NCBI RefSeq assembly: GCF_016859125.1
Contig: NZ_CP069338.1
Coordinates: forward strand, 6,883,501 to 6,947,500
Source: Archangium violaceum
GTDB taxonomy: Bacteria; Myxococcota; Myxococcia; Myxococcales; Myxococcaceae
Direction of reading: 5' to 3'
Length of the DNA: 64,000 nucleotides
Position numbers and translations under genes: made by a program
The notes under the pieces: generated by a model
Databases searched by the model: none
Told to the model about the DNA's origin: nothing
What the model saw: only the letters and a program-made list of their open reading frames with translations
Shown: positions 41,120 to 49,569 of the stretch, one piece after another
Layout of the letters: each line of letters opens with the position of its first letter
Position numbering within the stretch: the first letter of the stretch is position 1

Positions 41120-41506
41120 GTGCCTCCAGCGTTCCGTTCAACGCGGAGGTACTGTGCCACTGAGGTTCAAACGCAATCAAGTTGCATTTGAATAGACGTG
41201 GCGATTTGCCCTGTGCGGCGCTACTGGTCCTGAGTGCCGGGTCCAGTCCGCCGGTGGCACCTTCAGCATCCCGCGCACGTCCGCGAGCGGGTCTCTCCGC
41301 TGGCGGAAGCCGTCGAGGATCTCATCCGTCCGTTTGTTGACGCTCATGGGGGCGGCACTCCAGTCGGGCTGTCCGATTCGCGAGGTTCCGCCTCCACCAG
41401 CCGAGCAGCCGAGCGATGGGTGTTCTTCACGCGGGAGGCACTGCCACTCCGTCCAGAGGAGCCCCAGCTTTGTTGGAGGCTTTCATCCCGAGGGGGGAGG
41501 TTCATC
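41120..41506. other. Divergent intergenic region
   Basis: The gap of 387 bases contains operator D near its left end. The remaining ~310 bases before the PerM-type gene have an open frame in phase with that gene but no ribosome site before the chosen GTG and no clear family resemblance, so it is left as leader. Confidence 0.5.
41166..41192. promoter_or_regulatory. Operator candidate D (extended palindrome)
   Basis: TTCAAA-C-GCAAT-CAA-GTTGC-A-TTTGAA: the 13-base core (41173-41185) has one mismatch to GCAAC-N3-GTTGC, and TTCAAA/TTTGAA arms extend the symmetry to 27 bases. It lies between the operon starting at 41119 and the PerM-type gene. Confidence 0.65.
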
Positions 41507-42691
41507 GTGGATCCCGAGAGGCCCGTTCGTTCGCCCATCGAGCCCGTGAATGAGCGCGAGCCGGTGCCGGTGCCTCGCTCACAGGTGACGGTGAAGACCG
41601 TGCTCACCATCTGCTGCACCGTGGTGGGGGTGGTGGCCGCCATCTATCTGCTGATTCACGGCATCGTCACCATCACCCTCAGCGTGACGGCCGTCCTCCT
41701 GGCGGTGGCGTTCAACCATGGTGTGGAGCGGCTGGAGCGGTGGGGGTTGAGGCGGCCCCTGGCCATCGGTGTGGTCATGTCCGTGGTGTTGGGGGCCATC
41801 GTCGGCGCGAGCTTCCTCATCATTCCGCCCACGGTGGCGCAGGTGAGGGACCTGGTCGACCGCCTGCCCGAGCTCAACGAGCGCATGCACCAGACCCAGC
41901 TCTTCCAGTGGCTCGACGCGCGGTTCCGCATCGACCAGCGGCTGGGCTCGCTCGGGACGGGCAATACCGGGCTCCTGCAGTGGGCCGTGAACCCGGCCAT
42001 GCGCCTGCTGGGGGGATTGGTGACGGGGGCGGGCGCCTTCCTCACCGTGCTCTTCCTCGTCGTCTTCATGCTGGCCTACGGCGGCCGGGTGGTGCGGGGG
42101 GTGCTCGCCGAATCCCTTCCGGCCCATCGCCAGCGCTACGAGCGGGTGTTGGGCAAGGTGTACCACTCGGTGGGAGGCTACCTGAGCGGGCTGGCCATCA
42201 TCGGCGTGGTGAATGCCGTCTTCGCCAGCCTCTTCCTGGCCATCATCGGCGTCCCCTTCTTCCTGCCGCTCGGAATCCTCTCCGGTCTGGGAAGCCTCAT
42301 CCCGCTGCTGGGCGCCACCCTGGCCGGCTTCGTGCTCTGTCTGGTTGCGCTGGCCTCGGGCGGGCCGCTCGAGGCCGTGGTGGTGTTCGTCTACGTCTGC
42401 TGCTACCAGCAGTTCGAGAACCACGTGCTGGCGCCCGTCATCTACAAGCGCACCGTGGAGCTCAACCCGTTGGTGACGCTGCTCGGCATCCTCCTCTTCG
42501 CGGAGCTGGCCGGGGTGCTCGGCGCCTTCCTCGCGGTGCCCGTCGTGGGCGCCTGTCAGATCGTCATCCGCGAGCTGCTCCTGCTGCGGCGCGAGCGCCT
42601 CAACCTGCCGCTGAAGGGAGATGTGGCGGAGCAGCTCGAGAAGCGGGGGCTGCGGCGCCCACCCTTCTGGCGCAGGCCACGGCACGCGTGA
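41507..42691 (+). CDS. AI-2E/PerM-family transporter
   Basis: The 394-residue polytopic protein has about eight hydrophobic helices. Family signatures are VLLAVAFNHGVERLERWGLRRP near the N-terminus, LFLVVFMLAYGGRVVRG in the centre, and the conserved FENHVLAPVIYKRTVELNPL with LGILLFAELAGVLGAFLAVP. Members export autoinducer-2-like or other small molecules, and some act as Na+/H+ antiporters; the substrate here is unknown. GTG at 41507 is selected because GGAGG lies 7 bases upstream. A 45-codon gene overlaps its stop. Confidence 0.85.
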   Translation: MDPERPVRSPIEPVNEREPVPVPRSQVTVKTVLTICCTVVGVVAAIYLLIHGIVTITLSVTAVLLAVAFNHGVERLERWGLRRPLAIGVVMSVVLGAIVGASFLIIPPTVAQVRDLVDRLPELNERMHQTQLFQWLDARFRIDQRLGSLGTGNTGLLQWAVNPAMRLLGGLVTGAGAFLTVLFLVVFMLAYGGRVVRGVLAESLPAHRQRYERVLGKVYHSVGGYLSGLAIIGVVNAVFASLFLAIIGVPFFLPLGILSGLGSLIPLLGATLAGFVLCLVALASGGPLEAVVVFVYVCCYQQFENHVLAPVIYKRTVELNPLVTLLGILLFAELAGVLGAFLAVPVVGACQIVIRELLLLRRERLNLPLKGDVAEQLEKRGLRRPPFWRRPRHA

Positions 42692-42825
42692 GGACCGGAG
42701 CTTCATTCACCGACGGCGGTGGGGCGAAGTCGGTACGGGTCGAGCTGCCCGGCAACTGGGAGAAGGGCCTCTCCGACGAGGCCCTCCTCCGCGCAATCCA
42801 GGAGCAGCTGACGCGGGAGCCGTGA
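42688..42825 (+). CDS. Small protein coupled to the PerM-type transporter
   Basis: The 45-residue frame starts at a GTG overlapping the transporter stop (GTGA): FTDGGGAKSVRVELPGNWEK, then LSDEALLRAIQEQLTREP. The translational coupling and an amphipathic end make it likely real. No function is recognised. Confidence 0.5.
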   Translation: MRTGASFTDGGGAKSVRVELPGNWEKGLSDEALLRAIQEQLTREP

Positions 42826-42827
42826 GC

Positions 42828-43634
42828 TCAGCGCTCGGGCCGGTACATGGCGGCCGTGCGCTGCGCCAGGAAGCCGCGCGGGAGCAGCCTCGCGGCCAGC
42901 GCCAACGTCTGGTTGAGCAGTCCGGGGACGTAGAGCTCCTTGCGGTGGACGAAGGCGCGCAGCGCGTGCGTGGCGCAGTCCGTGGCACTCATCATTCCCA
43001 CGTCTCCCGCCTTGAAGCGGTTGGAGAGCCCCGCCTTGTCCAGCAGCTCGGTGGTGATGCCACCCGGCGCGAAGACGGTGACGGACACCCCGTGGGGCCG
43101 CATCTCCTGTCCCAGCGCCTGGCCATAGCTGAGGATGAAGGCCTTGGTGCCGCTGTAGGCCGCCTGGTACGGCACCGGGATGAAGGCCGACACGCTGGAG
43201 ACGAACATCATCCCGCCCTCCGTCCGCCGCTCGACGAAGTGCTTCGCGAAGAGGGTGGACAGCCGCACCATGCTGGTGACGTTGGTGTCCAGCATGGCCT
43301 GGAACTCGCTCCAGTCCAGCTTCAGCGCCTCGCCCCAGTACGTCACGCCCGCGTTGAGCACGACACCGTGGATGTCCCGCTCGCGCGTGGCCTCGGTGAA
43401 GACGCGCTCCACGTCATCGGGGTTCGACAGGTCCGCCGTGATGAAGGCCGTCTGCACGCCATACTGCGAGCGCAGCTCCTCGCACAGCGTCTCCAGCCGC
43501 TCGCGCCGCCGCGCCACCACCAGCACGTTGCCGCCATGGTCCCTCGCGATGGAACGGGCGATCTCCTGCCCCAATCCGGAAGAAGCGCCGGTGACGAGGG
43601 TCCACCGCGCTCGAAGCTCCAGCGTTCGATTCAT
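42828..43634 (-). CDS. Short-chain dehydrogenase/reductase
   Basis: The 268-residue classical SDR has TGASSGLG (cofactor motif, residue ~15), NAG (LNAGVTYWG), catalytic Ser (SSVSAFIPVPYQAAYSGTKA, with YxxxK) and PGG. Arg residues after the second β-strand (VVARRRERL) suggest NADP(H). The C-terminal hydrophobic stretch (LLNQTLALAARLLPRGFLA) resembles DltE/fatty-acid-like reductases. It is 26 bases downstream of the GT87-type gene and probably co-transcribed. The substrate is unknown. Confidence 0.88.
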   Translation of the reverse strand: MNRTLELRARWTLVTGASSGLGQEIARSIARDHGGNVLVVARRRERLETLCEELRSQYGVQTAFITADLSNPDDVERVFTEATRERDIHGVVLNAGVTYWGEALKLDWSEFQAMLDTNVTSMVRLSTLFAKHFVERRTEGGMMFVSSVSAFIPVPYQAAYSGTKAFILSYGQALGQEMRPHGVSVTVFAPGGITTELLDKAGLSNRFKAGDVGMMSATDCATHALRAFVHRKELYVPGLLNQTLALAARLLPRGFLAQRTAAMYRPER

Positions 43635-43660
43635 GGCGCGCACCCTACCGGTTTCCCGGC

Positions 43661-45109
43661 TCACGCCGCCAGCGGAGGTGGAGCGGCGGCACCAGCCTCC
43701 TCCCGGTTGCCGGGCGAGCCGGCCCTGGAGCCCTCCACCGGGATGCGCCCCAACCCCAGGACGGCCGCGGCGAGCACCGTGGCGCCGACCTGGTAGTAGT
43801 AGTTGCAGAACGCCTGGCGGCCCAGGAAGAAGAAGACCCCGAAGACGAGCACGCTGCCCAGCAGCACCGTCTCCGGACCGCGGCGCCGCGCGAGCGTCAG
43901 CGCCCACGTGGCCAGCGCACCGGCGAACCCGAGCCAACCCGGCGGGGACATGCCCCGGTGGAAGAACCACGCCGTCAGCGAGAGCGAGTCCGAACGGAAG
44001 GGGTTGGTGAGGTGGTGCACCACCAGGTCCTTCCACAACCCCTCGGGCGACCACGCGAGGAAGGGGAGGAAGGTGGCCGCGGCCGTCCCCACCGTGAGGG
44101 AGACCCCGCGCCAGCGCGGCCCGGGCAGCAGCAGGGCCAGTGGCAGGTACAGCACGAAGTGCTGCTTCGTCGCGCACAGCAGGCCGAGCGCCACCGCGGC
44201 GGCCGTCCTCCGGCCTTCGCCCAGGAAGTACACGAAGGCGCCGAGGAAGGGCAGCGCGAGCGGCTCGCCCCAGGCCTGCTCCAGCGTGAAGAGGCCTCGT
44301 GGGTGGAAGACGAGGCAGGCCACGAGCAGCTCGGGGAGCGGATCCCCCGGCTCCACCCGGCGCCGCGCCGCGCGCCACAAGAAGAAGGCTCCCACCAGGA
44401 TGCACGCGAGCTGGGCATGCCGCGTCTCCCCCGTGAGGGCATACGCGGCCGTGGTGAGGAGCAGGTTGAGCGGCGGGTACGCGTAGGAGTCGATCATCCT
44501 CGCGAAGGTGTACGAATCGATGGCCTGGAGGCTCCCTCCGTACACGGGCTGCCCGCTCAGCAGGGCACGGGCGCCCTGTTGATGGATTTCCCAGACGTCG
44601 ATGTGGGGCGTGGGAGACGCGGCGATGAGCTGGAGCCCGAGCGCGAGTGGGAGGACGAAGAACCCCACCGTCCGCGCCGAGCCCAGGAGGCGGGCGAAGC
44701 GTGAGGGCGCGCGCACGGGCATGGCGCAGCTGCCCACCAGCAGCACCGCGAGGCCGCCCAGGAGCGCGAAGGGCCGCGGGTCGGCCTTCGGGTCCATGTT
44801 GGTGCCCGGGGGGAGGAGGAGGTTGTAGACGGTGAAGAAGGCGGCCACGCCCCATGCCCAGGCGCGCGTCCTGTCTCGCACCACCCCGGCCTGGACGGGC
44901 CGTGACGCCCTCACCAGTGCGGCGAACCAGAGCAGCAGGATGCCGGCGACCACGAAGATGAAGCCGCCGTTGTAGTGCCCCCGGGTCCGTGCCAGCACGA
45001 AGCCCAGCAGCGCATGTCCGGCCAGCGCCAGCGGGGCGAGCCAGCCTTCCGGGTGGAGGGGCTCGGAGGAGGGGGACGGGGGCGAGGCCAGGGGAGGGGA
45101 CGGGGTCAT
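43661..45109 (-). CDS. GT87-like membrane glycosyltransferase
   Basis: The 482-residue polytopic protein has about eleven hydrophobic helices. Between the first helices it carries SPTPHIDVWEIHQQGARALL, GQPVYGG and YAYPPLNLLL, the loop that in GT87 (DUF2029) and mannosyltransferase-like families contains the catalytic Asp. A later CATKQHFVLYLPLALLL is also family-typical. It would use polyprenyl-phosphate sugars on the periplasmic face. ATG 45109 is the start; 45130 would add seven residues. It lies upstream of the SDR gene in the same operon. Confidence 0.75.
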   Translation of the reverse strand: MTPSPPLASPPSPSSEPLHPEGWLAPLALAGHALLGFVLARTRGHYNGGFIFVVAGILLLWFAALVRASRPVQAGVVRDRTRAWAWGVAAFFTVYNLLLPPGTNMDPKADPRPFALLGGLAVLLVGSCAMPVRAPSRFARLLGSARTVGFFVLPLALGLQLIAASPTPHIDVWEIHQQGARALLSGQPVYGGSLQAIDSYTFARMIDSYAYPPLNLLLTTAAYALTGETRHAQLACILVGAFFLWRAARRRVEPGDPLPELLVACLVFHPRGLFTLEQAWGEPLALPFLGAFVYFLGEGRRTAAAVALGLLCATKQHFVLYLPLALLLPGPRWRGVSLTVGTAAATFLPFLAWSPEGLWKDLVVHHLTNPFRSDSLSLTAWFFHRGMSPPGWLGFAGALATWALTLARRRGPETVLLGSVLVFGVFFFLGRQAFCNYYYQVGATVLAAAVLGLGRIPVEGSRAGSPGNREEAGAAAPPPLAA

Positions 45110-45155
45110 CGAAGGGGCGGCTCCTGCCACGACGGCCGCGCACCCTATCAGACGA

Positions 45156-45192
45156 CCCTCACCCCGACCCTCTCCCAGGAGAAGAGGGAGGA
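45156..45192. repeat. REP-like palindrome, copy 6
   Basis: CCCTCACCCCGACCCTCTCC followed by AGGAGAAGAGGGAGG, with an imperfect hairpin. It sits between the SGNH hydrolase gene end and the GT87-type gene start. Confidence 0.75.
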
Positions 45193-45238
45193 GGTCTCCA
45201 GGCGGGGAGACGGGTCCCCGCCCGGGTGCTTCCCTCGA

Positions 45239-46318
45239 TTACGGCGTGGCCGGATCCAGCGTGGAGAGGATCCAACCCGTGCGCTCGTGGCCCCACTTGT
45301 TCCACTGCGCGTTCTGGCCGTTCACGATGGCCGAGTCACTGAAGTCCGGCGCGCCCGAGCCCGAGCCCGTCCCGATCGTCGAGCCGTAGTAGGTCGGGTG
45401 CGTGTTGTCGGACTGGATGTAGTCGTAGCTGGCGCTCGAGCTGACGAAGTGCGTGTTGGCATCGCGCAGGGTGCCGGCGAACGTGCTGGTGATGCGGGTC
45501 ACGTAGGCCGCCTCGGACTCGCCCGAGCGGTAGCGGATGGCATCACGGTCGATCTGCCCGTCACCGTTGGAGTCGTAGTCGGCCGCCATCATCTCCGCGA
45601 ACGCGTCCGCGCACTTGAAGCCGTACTTCTCCGCCAGGTTGCAGGTGCGCCAGTTGCTCTTGGCCAGGTAGGGCAGGAACCTGGCGCGCTTGTTGATCTT
45701 CGCGCCCGTGCTGGGATCCGTGCAGCTGGTGAGCACGTTGTCCGCGTCGAAGCCCGGGTAGTAGATGTTCATGACGATCTTGGCCTTGGCCGCCGTCGCG
45801 TACGTGTTGATGGCCTGCATGGCCTTCTCCGTGTACGTGGTGCAGTTGGCCAGCGCCTTGTCCAGGCCGGAGTAGCTGCAGGTGCCCGTCTGGCTCGAGA
45901 AGGCAGAGCGCGCCTGCAGGTAGTCGTTGCCGCACATCTCGAACGTCACCACGCGGGTGTTGCTCGTCTGCATGTACGAGCGCTCGGCGACGATCTTGTT
46001 GTTGTAGATGTCGTCGGCCTTCGCGCCCGACTTGGTGCGGCGGACGACCTCGATGTTGGCATTGAAGTCCTTGGCCAGGTACTCGCCCTCGACCAGCGGC
46101 GCCGCGCGCTTCGCCACGCTGAAGAACGAGCCATTGTAGCCCGCGAAGATCGAATCGCCGTAGGCCACCACGCGGTACGTGCTGGTCGCGCCCGAGCGTT
46201 TGATGGTCCACGAGGTGTTCTGGTTGATGGTGCTCGCGAACGCATCGCCGCCCACCACGAGGGTAGCCGCCAGCGTCACGGCAAGGGATACACCTTGCCC
46301 GTTGGGACGAGAGAACAT
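45239..46318 (-). CDS. Secreted SGNH/GDSL-type hydrolase
   Basis: The 359-residue precursor has a signal peptide (AVTLAATLVVGGDAFA). Block I is AYGDSIFAGYNG (Ser nucleophile), block III is EMCGNDYL (Asn) and block V is SDNTHPTYYG (Asp/His). A calcium-loop-like DYDSNGDGQIDRDAI sits at about residue 255. Several cysteines can pair. Members are extracellular esterases, lipases or acetyl hydrolases. The ATG 46318 has GGAGA about 6 bases upstream. The gene is divergent from the histidine kinase. Confidence 0.85.
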   Translation of the reverse strand: MFSRPNGQGVSLAVTLAATLVVGGDAFASTINQNTSWTIKRSGATSTYRVVAYGDSIFAGYNGSFFSVAKRAAPLVEGEYLAKDFNANIEVVRRTKSGAKADDIYNNKIVAERSYMQTSNTRVVTFEMCGNDYLQARSAFSSQTGTCSYSGLDKALANCTTYTEKAMQAINTYATAAKAKIVMNIYYPGFDADNVLTSCTDPSTGAKINKRARFLPYLAKSNWRTCNLAEKYGFKCADAFAEMMAADYDSNGDGQIDRDAIRYRSGESEAAYVTRITSTFAGTLRDANTHFVSSSASYDYIQSDNTHPTYYGSTIGTGSGSGAPDFSDSAIVNGQNAQWNKWGHERTGWILSTLDPATP

Positions 46319-46667
46319 GGCTGTCTCCAGATTGTCGGGATTGAATGTGAGAGGGGGAGTCGGCTGATTCGCCGACTTCGCCGATATAACAGAAAGCCCG
46401 TTCAATAAGAAATCTTTAAAGTGACACAACTGGCTTGAAGGCTTTCCTGACGCATCCCGTCATGAAGACTTTCGTACTCCCCGCGCAGAAGGCCGCGGGG
46501 GGAGGACGGGCGGTGTCTGGTCTGCATGCGCCGAGTGTCATCCAGTCGGCAATCGCGCCCATCCGGAGTCCCATGGTGGGTTGCGACGCTTTGCGTTACA
46601 TGAAGACGGGCACCGTCCACGCGATGTCGTCCGGGTGGGGGGTTGGGGGGCCTCGCTCGGCCGGAAC
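46319..46667. other. Divergent intergenic region
   Basis: The gap of 349 bases begins with an unusually AT-rich stretch (46390-46425, TTCAATAAGAAATCTTTAAA), the likely promoter of the SGNH hydrolase. A perfect 7-bp hairpin CCCCGCG/CGCGGGG lies at 46479-46500. No gene is supported. Confidence 0.5.
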
Positions 46668-48965
46668 ATGCACCGATTCCTTTCCACCGCTACCGCGATG
46701 GTCTTCCTTCCCGCGTTGATCGCGCTGGGGGCGCTCCTGGGGGTCTTCCAGGTGATACGGGTGGAGCGGGATTCGGTGCGGCGCTACGCCGCCGCCGCCG
46801 AGCGCTCCATGGCCACCGAGCGCCAGCGCGCGGATGGCGAGCGCCTGGGCCGGCTCGTCCGCGGCTACCTCCTCTCTCCGGATGCGCGAACGCTGAGGGA
46901 GCTCGAGCTCTCGCGTGAGCGATTGGAGAGCGCCCTGGGGCGGATGTTCGCGGGGAGCCAGGCTTCGCAGGAGAGGGAGTTGTTGTCGGAGAGCGCACGT
47001 GTCCAGGCTCGCCTGTTCTCCATCGCATGGGAGTTGCTGGAGCAGCGCCAGCGAGGCGTGCCTCTCGAGCGGCTCCTGGTGCGTGTTGCCCGGGAGCTCC
47101 AGCCCGCGCGGGAGGAGTTGAGCGAGAAGCTCTCGCTGCTGGTTCGCCACCAGCGCGACGAGATGGATGAGGCCCGGAACGAGGCCCGCCGTGTGGTGTC
47201 CCGCTCGGTACGCATGTACCTGCTCGGGATCGCGGTGGCCATGGCCGTCCTGGTGGCGCAGTCGGTGCTCGTGGTGCGCGAGCTCCGCCGCAGACATGCG
47301 GCGCAGGAGGAGGCGGAGCGGAACGCGGCCGAGCGCGCGGCCTCGGAGGCCCGGTTCGCGGGCATCGTCTCCATCGCCGCGGATGCCATCATCTCCGTCG
47401 ACGAGCCGGGGGCCATCACCCTCTTCAACACCGGGGCGGAGGTCATCTTCGGCTACAGCGCGCCGGAGGTGCTCGGGCAGCCGCTGGAGGTGCTCCTTCC
47501 GGAGCGCTTTCGAGCCAGCCACCGCGGGTTCATGCGTTCCTTCGCCCAGGGCCCGGGGGCGGCCCGGCGGATGGGCGAGCGCCAGCTCATCTTTGGCCTG
47601 CGGAAGACGGGCGAGGAGTTCCCCGCCGAGGCGGCCATTTCCAGGCTCGAGGTGGACGGGAAGCGCATCCTGACCGTCATCCTGCGGGACGTCTCCGCCC
47701 AGAAGCGCGTGGAGGAGGAACAGCGCTTCCTGGCGAGGGCCGGAGAAATCCTCTCCTCCTCACTCGACCCGGAGCGGACGCCCTCCAGCATCGCCCAGCT
47801 CGCGGTGCGGTCGCTCGCGGACTGGTGCATCGTCTATTTGTGGGAGGGTGGACAGGTGCGCCGTGCGGAAGTGGCCCACCGGGTGCCAGGGAAGCAGGAG
47901 CTGGCGGCCGCGCTCCGGGACGTTCCCCTCGGTGAGCACCTTCCCTTCTTCCTGCGCGAGATGTGGATGCGCCGCGAGCCCGTGCTCCTTCCTCGTTTCA
48001 CGCCGGAGCTTCTCGCGTCTTCGGCGCGCGACGCCGCGCACCTCGAGCTGCTCCAACGGTTGGCGCCGCGCTCGCTCCTGGGGGTTCCCCTCGTGGCGAA
48101 CGAGCGGTTCTTCGGAGCGCTCGTGTTCATCTCCTCCGAGTCCGGGCGCATCTACACCGAGGGCGACCTGGAGTTCGCGCGGGGGTTGGGGCGGCTCGCC
48201 AGCCTGGCGGTCGAGAACGCGCGGTTGTACCAGGCCGCCCGTGGTGCCACCCGGGCCCGCGACGATGTGCTGGGCATCGTCGCCCACGACTTGCGCAGCC
48301 CCTTGAATTCAATCGTCCTCGGCATCCAGGCGCTGCGGCGGCGGGGGCGGGGCCCCCTGGAGGCACCCGGCGTGGAGGCGCTGGACTCGCTCCTCTCCTC
48401 CGCCCAGCGCATGGGCCGGTTGATTGAAGACCTGTTGGACGTGGCCCGGCTGGACGCCGGTCAGTTGTCCATCAGCCCGAGCCCGCAGTCCACCGAGGGG
48501 CTCCTACGGGAGGCTGTCGATGTCGCTCGTCCACAGGCGGGGCGGGTCCACCTGCTGCTCGATGAGCCCGGAGCACTGCCGCCCGTCCTCGCCGATCGGG
48601 ACCGGCTCCTGCAGGTGTTCTCCAACCTGTTGGGCAATGCGCTGAAGTTCACCCCACCGGGAGGCGAGGTGAGGGCGGGCGCCTGGTTGGAGGGGGAGGC
48701 CGTCTGCTTCTACGTGCGGGACACCGGGCCGGGAATCGCCCCGGAGGCGCTCGAGCACATCTTCGATCGCTTCTGGCAGGCCGACCGGCGGGACCGTCGC
48801 GGAGCGGGGCTCGGGCTGTCCATCGCCCAGGGGCTCGTCGAGGCACATGGCGGAAGGCTCCGGGTGGAGAGCGAGCCCGGTCGCGGCAGCACCTTCTTCT
48901 TCACCGTGCCTGTCGCATCCTCCTCGTCCATCGGGCGGGACTCCGGCGCGCCTCCTCCTGCGTGA
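46668..48965 (+). CDS. Sensor histidine kinase (HAMP-less, PAS-GAF-HisKA-HATPase)
   Basis: The 765-residue protein has a helix at ~8-30 and a second at ~182-203, enclosing a ~150-residue periplasmic helical sensor. A PAS domain (~225-345: FAGIVSIAADAIISVDEPG) and a GAF domain (~355-510) follow. HisKA has DDVLGIVAHDLRSPLNSI with the phospho-accepting His at ~540. HATPase_c has N (NLLGNALKF), DTGPGIAPE and GAGLGLSIAQGLVEAHGG. It lacks a receiver domain and no response regulator is adjacent, so the partner is elsewhere. Confidence 0.9.
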   Translation: MHRFLSTATAMVFLPALIALGALLGVFQVIRVERDSVRRYAAAAERSMATERQRADGERLGRLVRGYLLSPDARTLRELELSRERLESALGRMFAGSQASQERELLSESARVQARLFSIAWELLEQRQRGVPLERLLVRVARELQPAREELSEKLSLLVRHQRDEMDEARNEARRVVSRSVRMYLLGIAVAMAVLVAQSVLVVRELRRRHAAQEEAERNAAERAASEARFAGIVSIAADAIISVDEPGAITLFNTGAEVIFGYSAPEVLGQPLEVLLPERFRASHRGFMRSFAQGPGAARRMGERQLIFGLRKTGEEFPAEAAISRLEVDGKRILTVILRDVSAQKRVEEEQRFLARAGEILSSSLDPERTPSSIAQLAVRSLADWCIVYLWEGGQVRRAEVAHRVPGKQELAAALRDVPLGEHLPFFLREMWMRREPVLLPRFTPELLASSARDAAHLELLQRLAPRSLLGVPLVANERFFGALVFISSESGRIYTEGDLEFARGLGRLASLAVENARLYQAARGATRARDDVLGIVAHDLRSPLNSIVLGIQALRRRGRGPLEAPGVEALDSLLSSAQRMGRLIEDLLDVARLDAGQLSISPSPQSTEGLLREAVDVARPQAGRVHLLLDEPGALPPVLADRDRLLQVFSNLLGNALKFTPPGGEVRAGAWLEGEAVCFYVRDTGPGIAPEALEHIFDRFWQADRRDRRGAGLGLSIAQGLVEAHGGRLRVESEPGRGSTFFFTVPVASSSSIGRDSGAPPPA

Positions 48966-49009
48966 GGGCGCTCCTCCCTGGAGACGTCATGGACCACGCG
49001 GCCCTTGGC

Positions 49010-49444
49010 TTAGCGCACGAGGCGCAGCGTGCGGTAGCCCGGCACCTCGGCCGCGCGTGCCCGCACCTCGAACCAGTTGTCGCGGTAGGGATGGCGCCCG
49101 CGCGAGAGCTCCCAGAGCGAGGCGAGGCCATAGAGGGGCGGGAACAGTGGCCCGAGCACGAGCGTCTGCATGACGTGGGCGCGCTCATGGCGGACCAGGC
49201 GGATCTGCCTCGGGCCGTCATCCCGGGAGTAGGTCACCACCGCGCCAATGGCGAAGGCGGCGATGTTGAAGCGGCGCACATACCAGGCGAGTGGTCCTTC
49301 GGGCAGGACGACGAAGTGGAGGATGCCTTCCTCGTCCACGGACTCCAGGCGAGCGAAGAGCATGGCGAGCATCAACCCCAGCACCGTCACCGGGAGCGCC
49401 CAGACATAACCAGACAGCCAGAGCACCTTCCTCATGGTGTTCAT
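49010..49444 (-). CDS. Small membrane protein with HExxH motif
   Basis: The 144-residue protein has an N-terminal hydrophobic helix (WALPVTVLGLMLAMLFARL), a second hydrophobic stretch and RLVRHERAHVMQTLVLGPLF. HERAH fits HExxH of zinc metalloproteases, followed by a downstream Glu/Arg segment (WELSRGRHPYRDNWFE). Similar proteins occur as uncharacterised members of myxobacterial genomes. It could be a minimal protease-like fold, but a third ligand is not certain. Confidence 0.65.
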   Translation of the reverse strand: MNTMRKVLWLSGYVWALPVTVLGLMLAMLFARLESVDEEGILHFVVLPEGPLAWYVRRFNIAAFAIGAVVTYSRDDGPRQIRLVRHERAHVMQTLVLGPLFPPLYGLASLWELSRGRHPYRDNWFEVRARAAEVPGYRTLRLVR

Positions 49445-49569
49445 GATGCCATCTCGCCGCGGGAATCCATCGGTGCGCCTCCACCCACACGGGTGCAGCT
49501 GGCGGCTTCCTGACAGCTGGCGCCGAAGACGTGTCCGATGGGATGCGGACCGTGAGAAGACGGCGCGCC

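Noticed and set aside
42828-45143. A 771-codon minus-strand frame as one fusion protein
   Set aside because: Only the last 268 codons (the SDR) are coding in this frame. The upstream part is an out-of-frame overlap with the GT87-like gene, which has clear membrane helices in its own frame.
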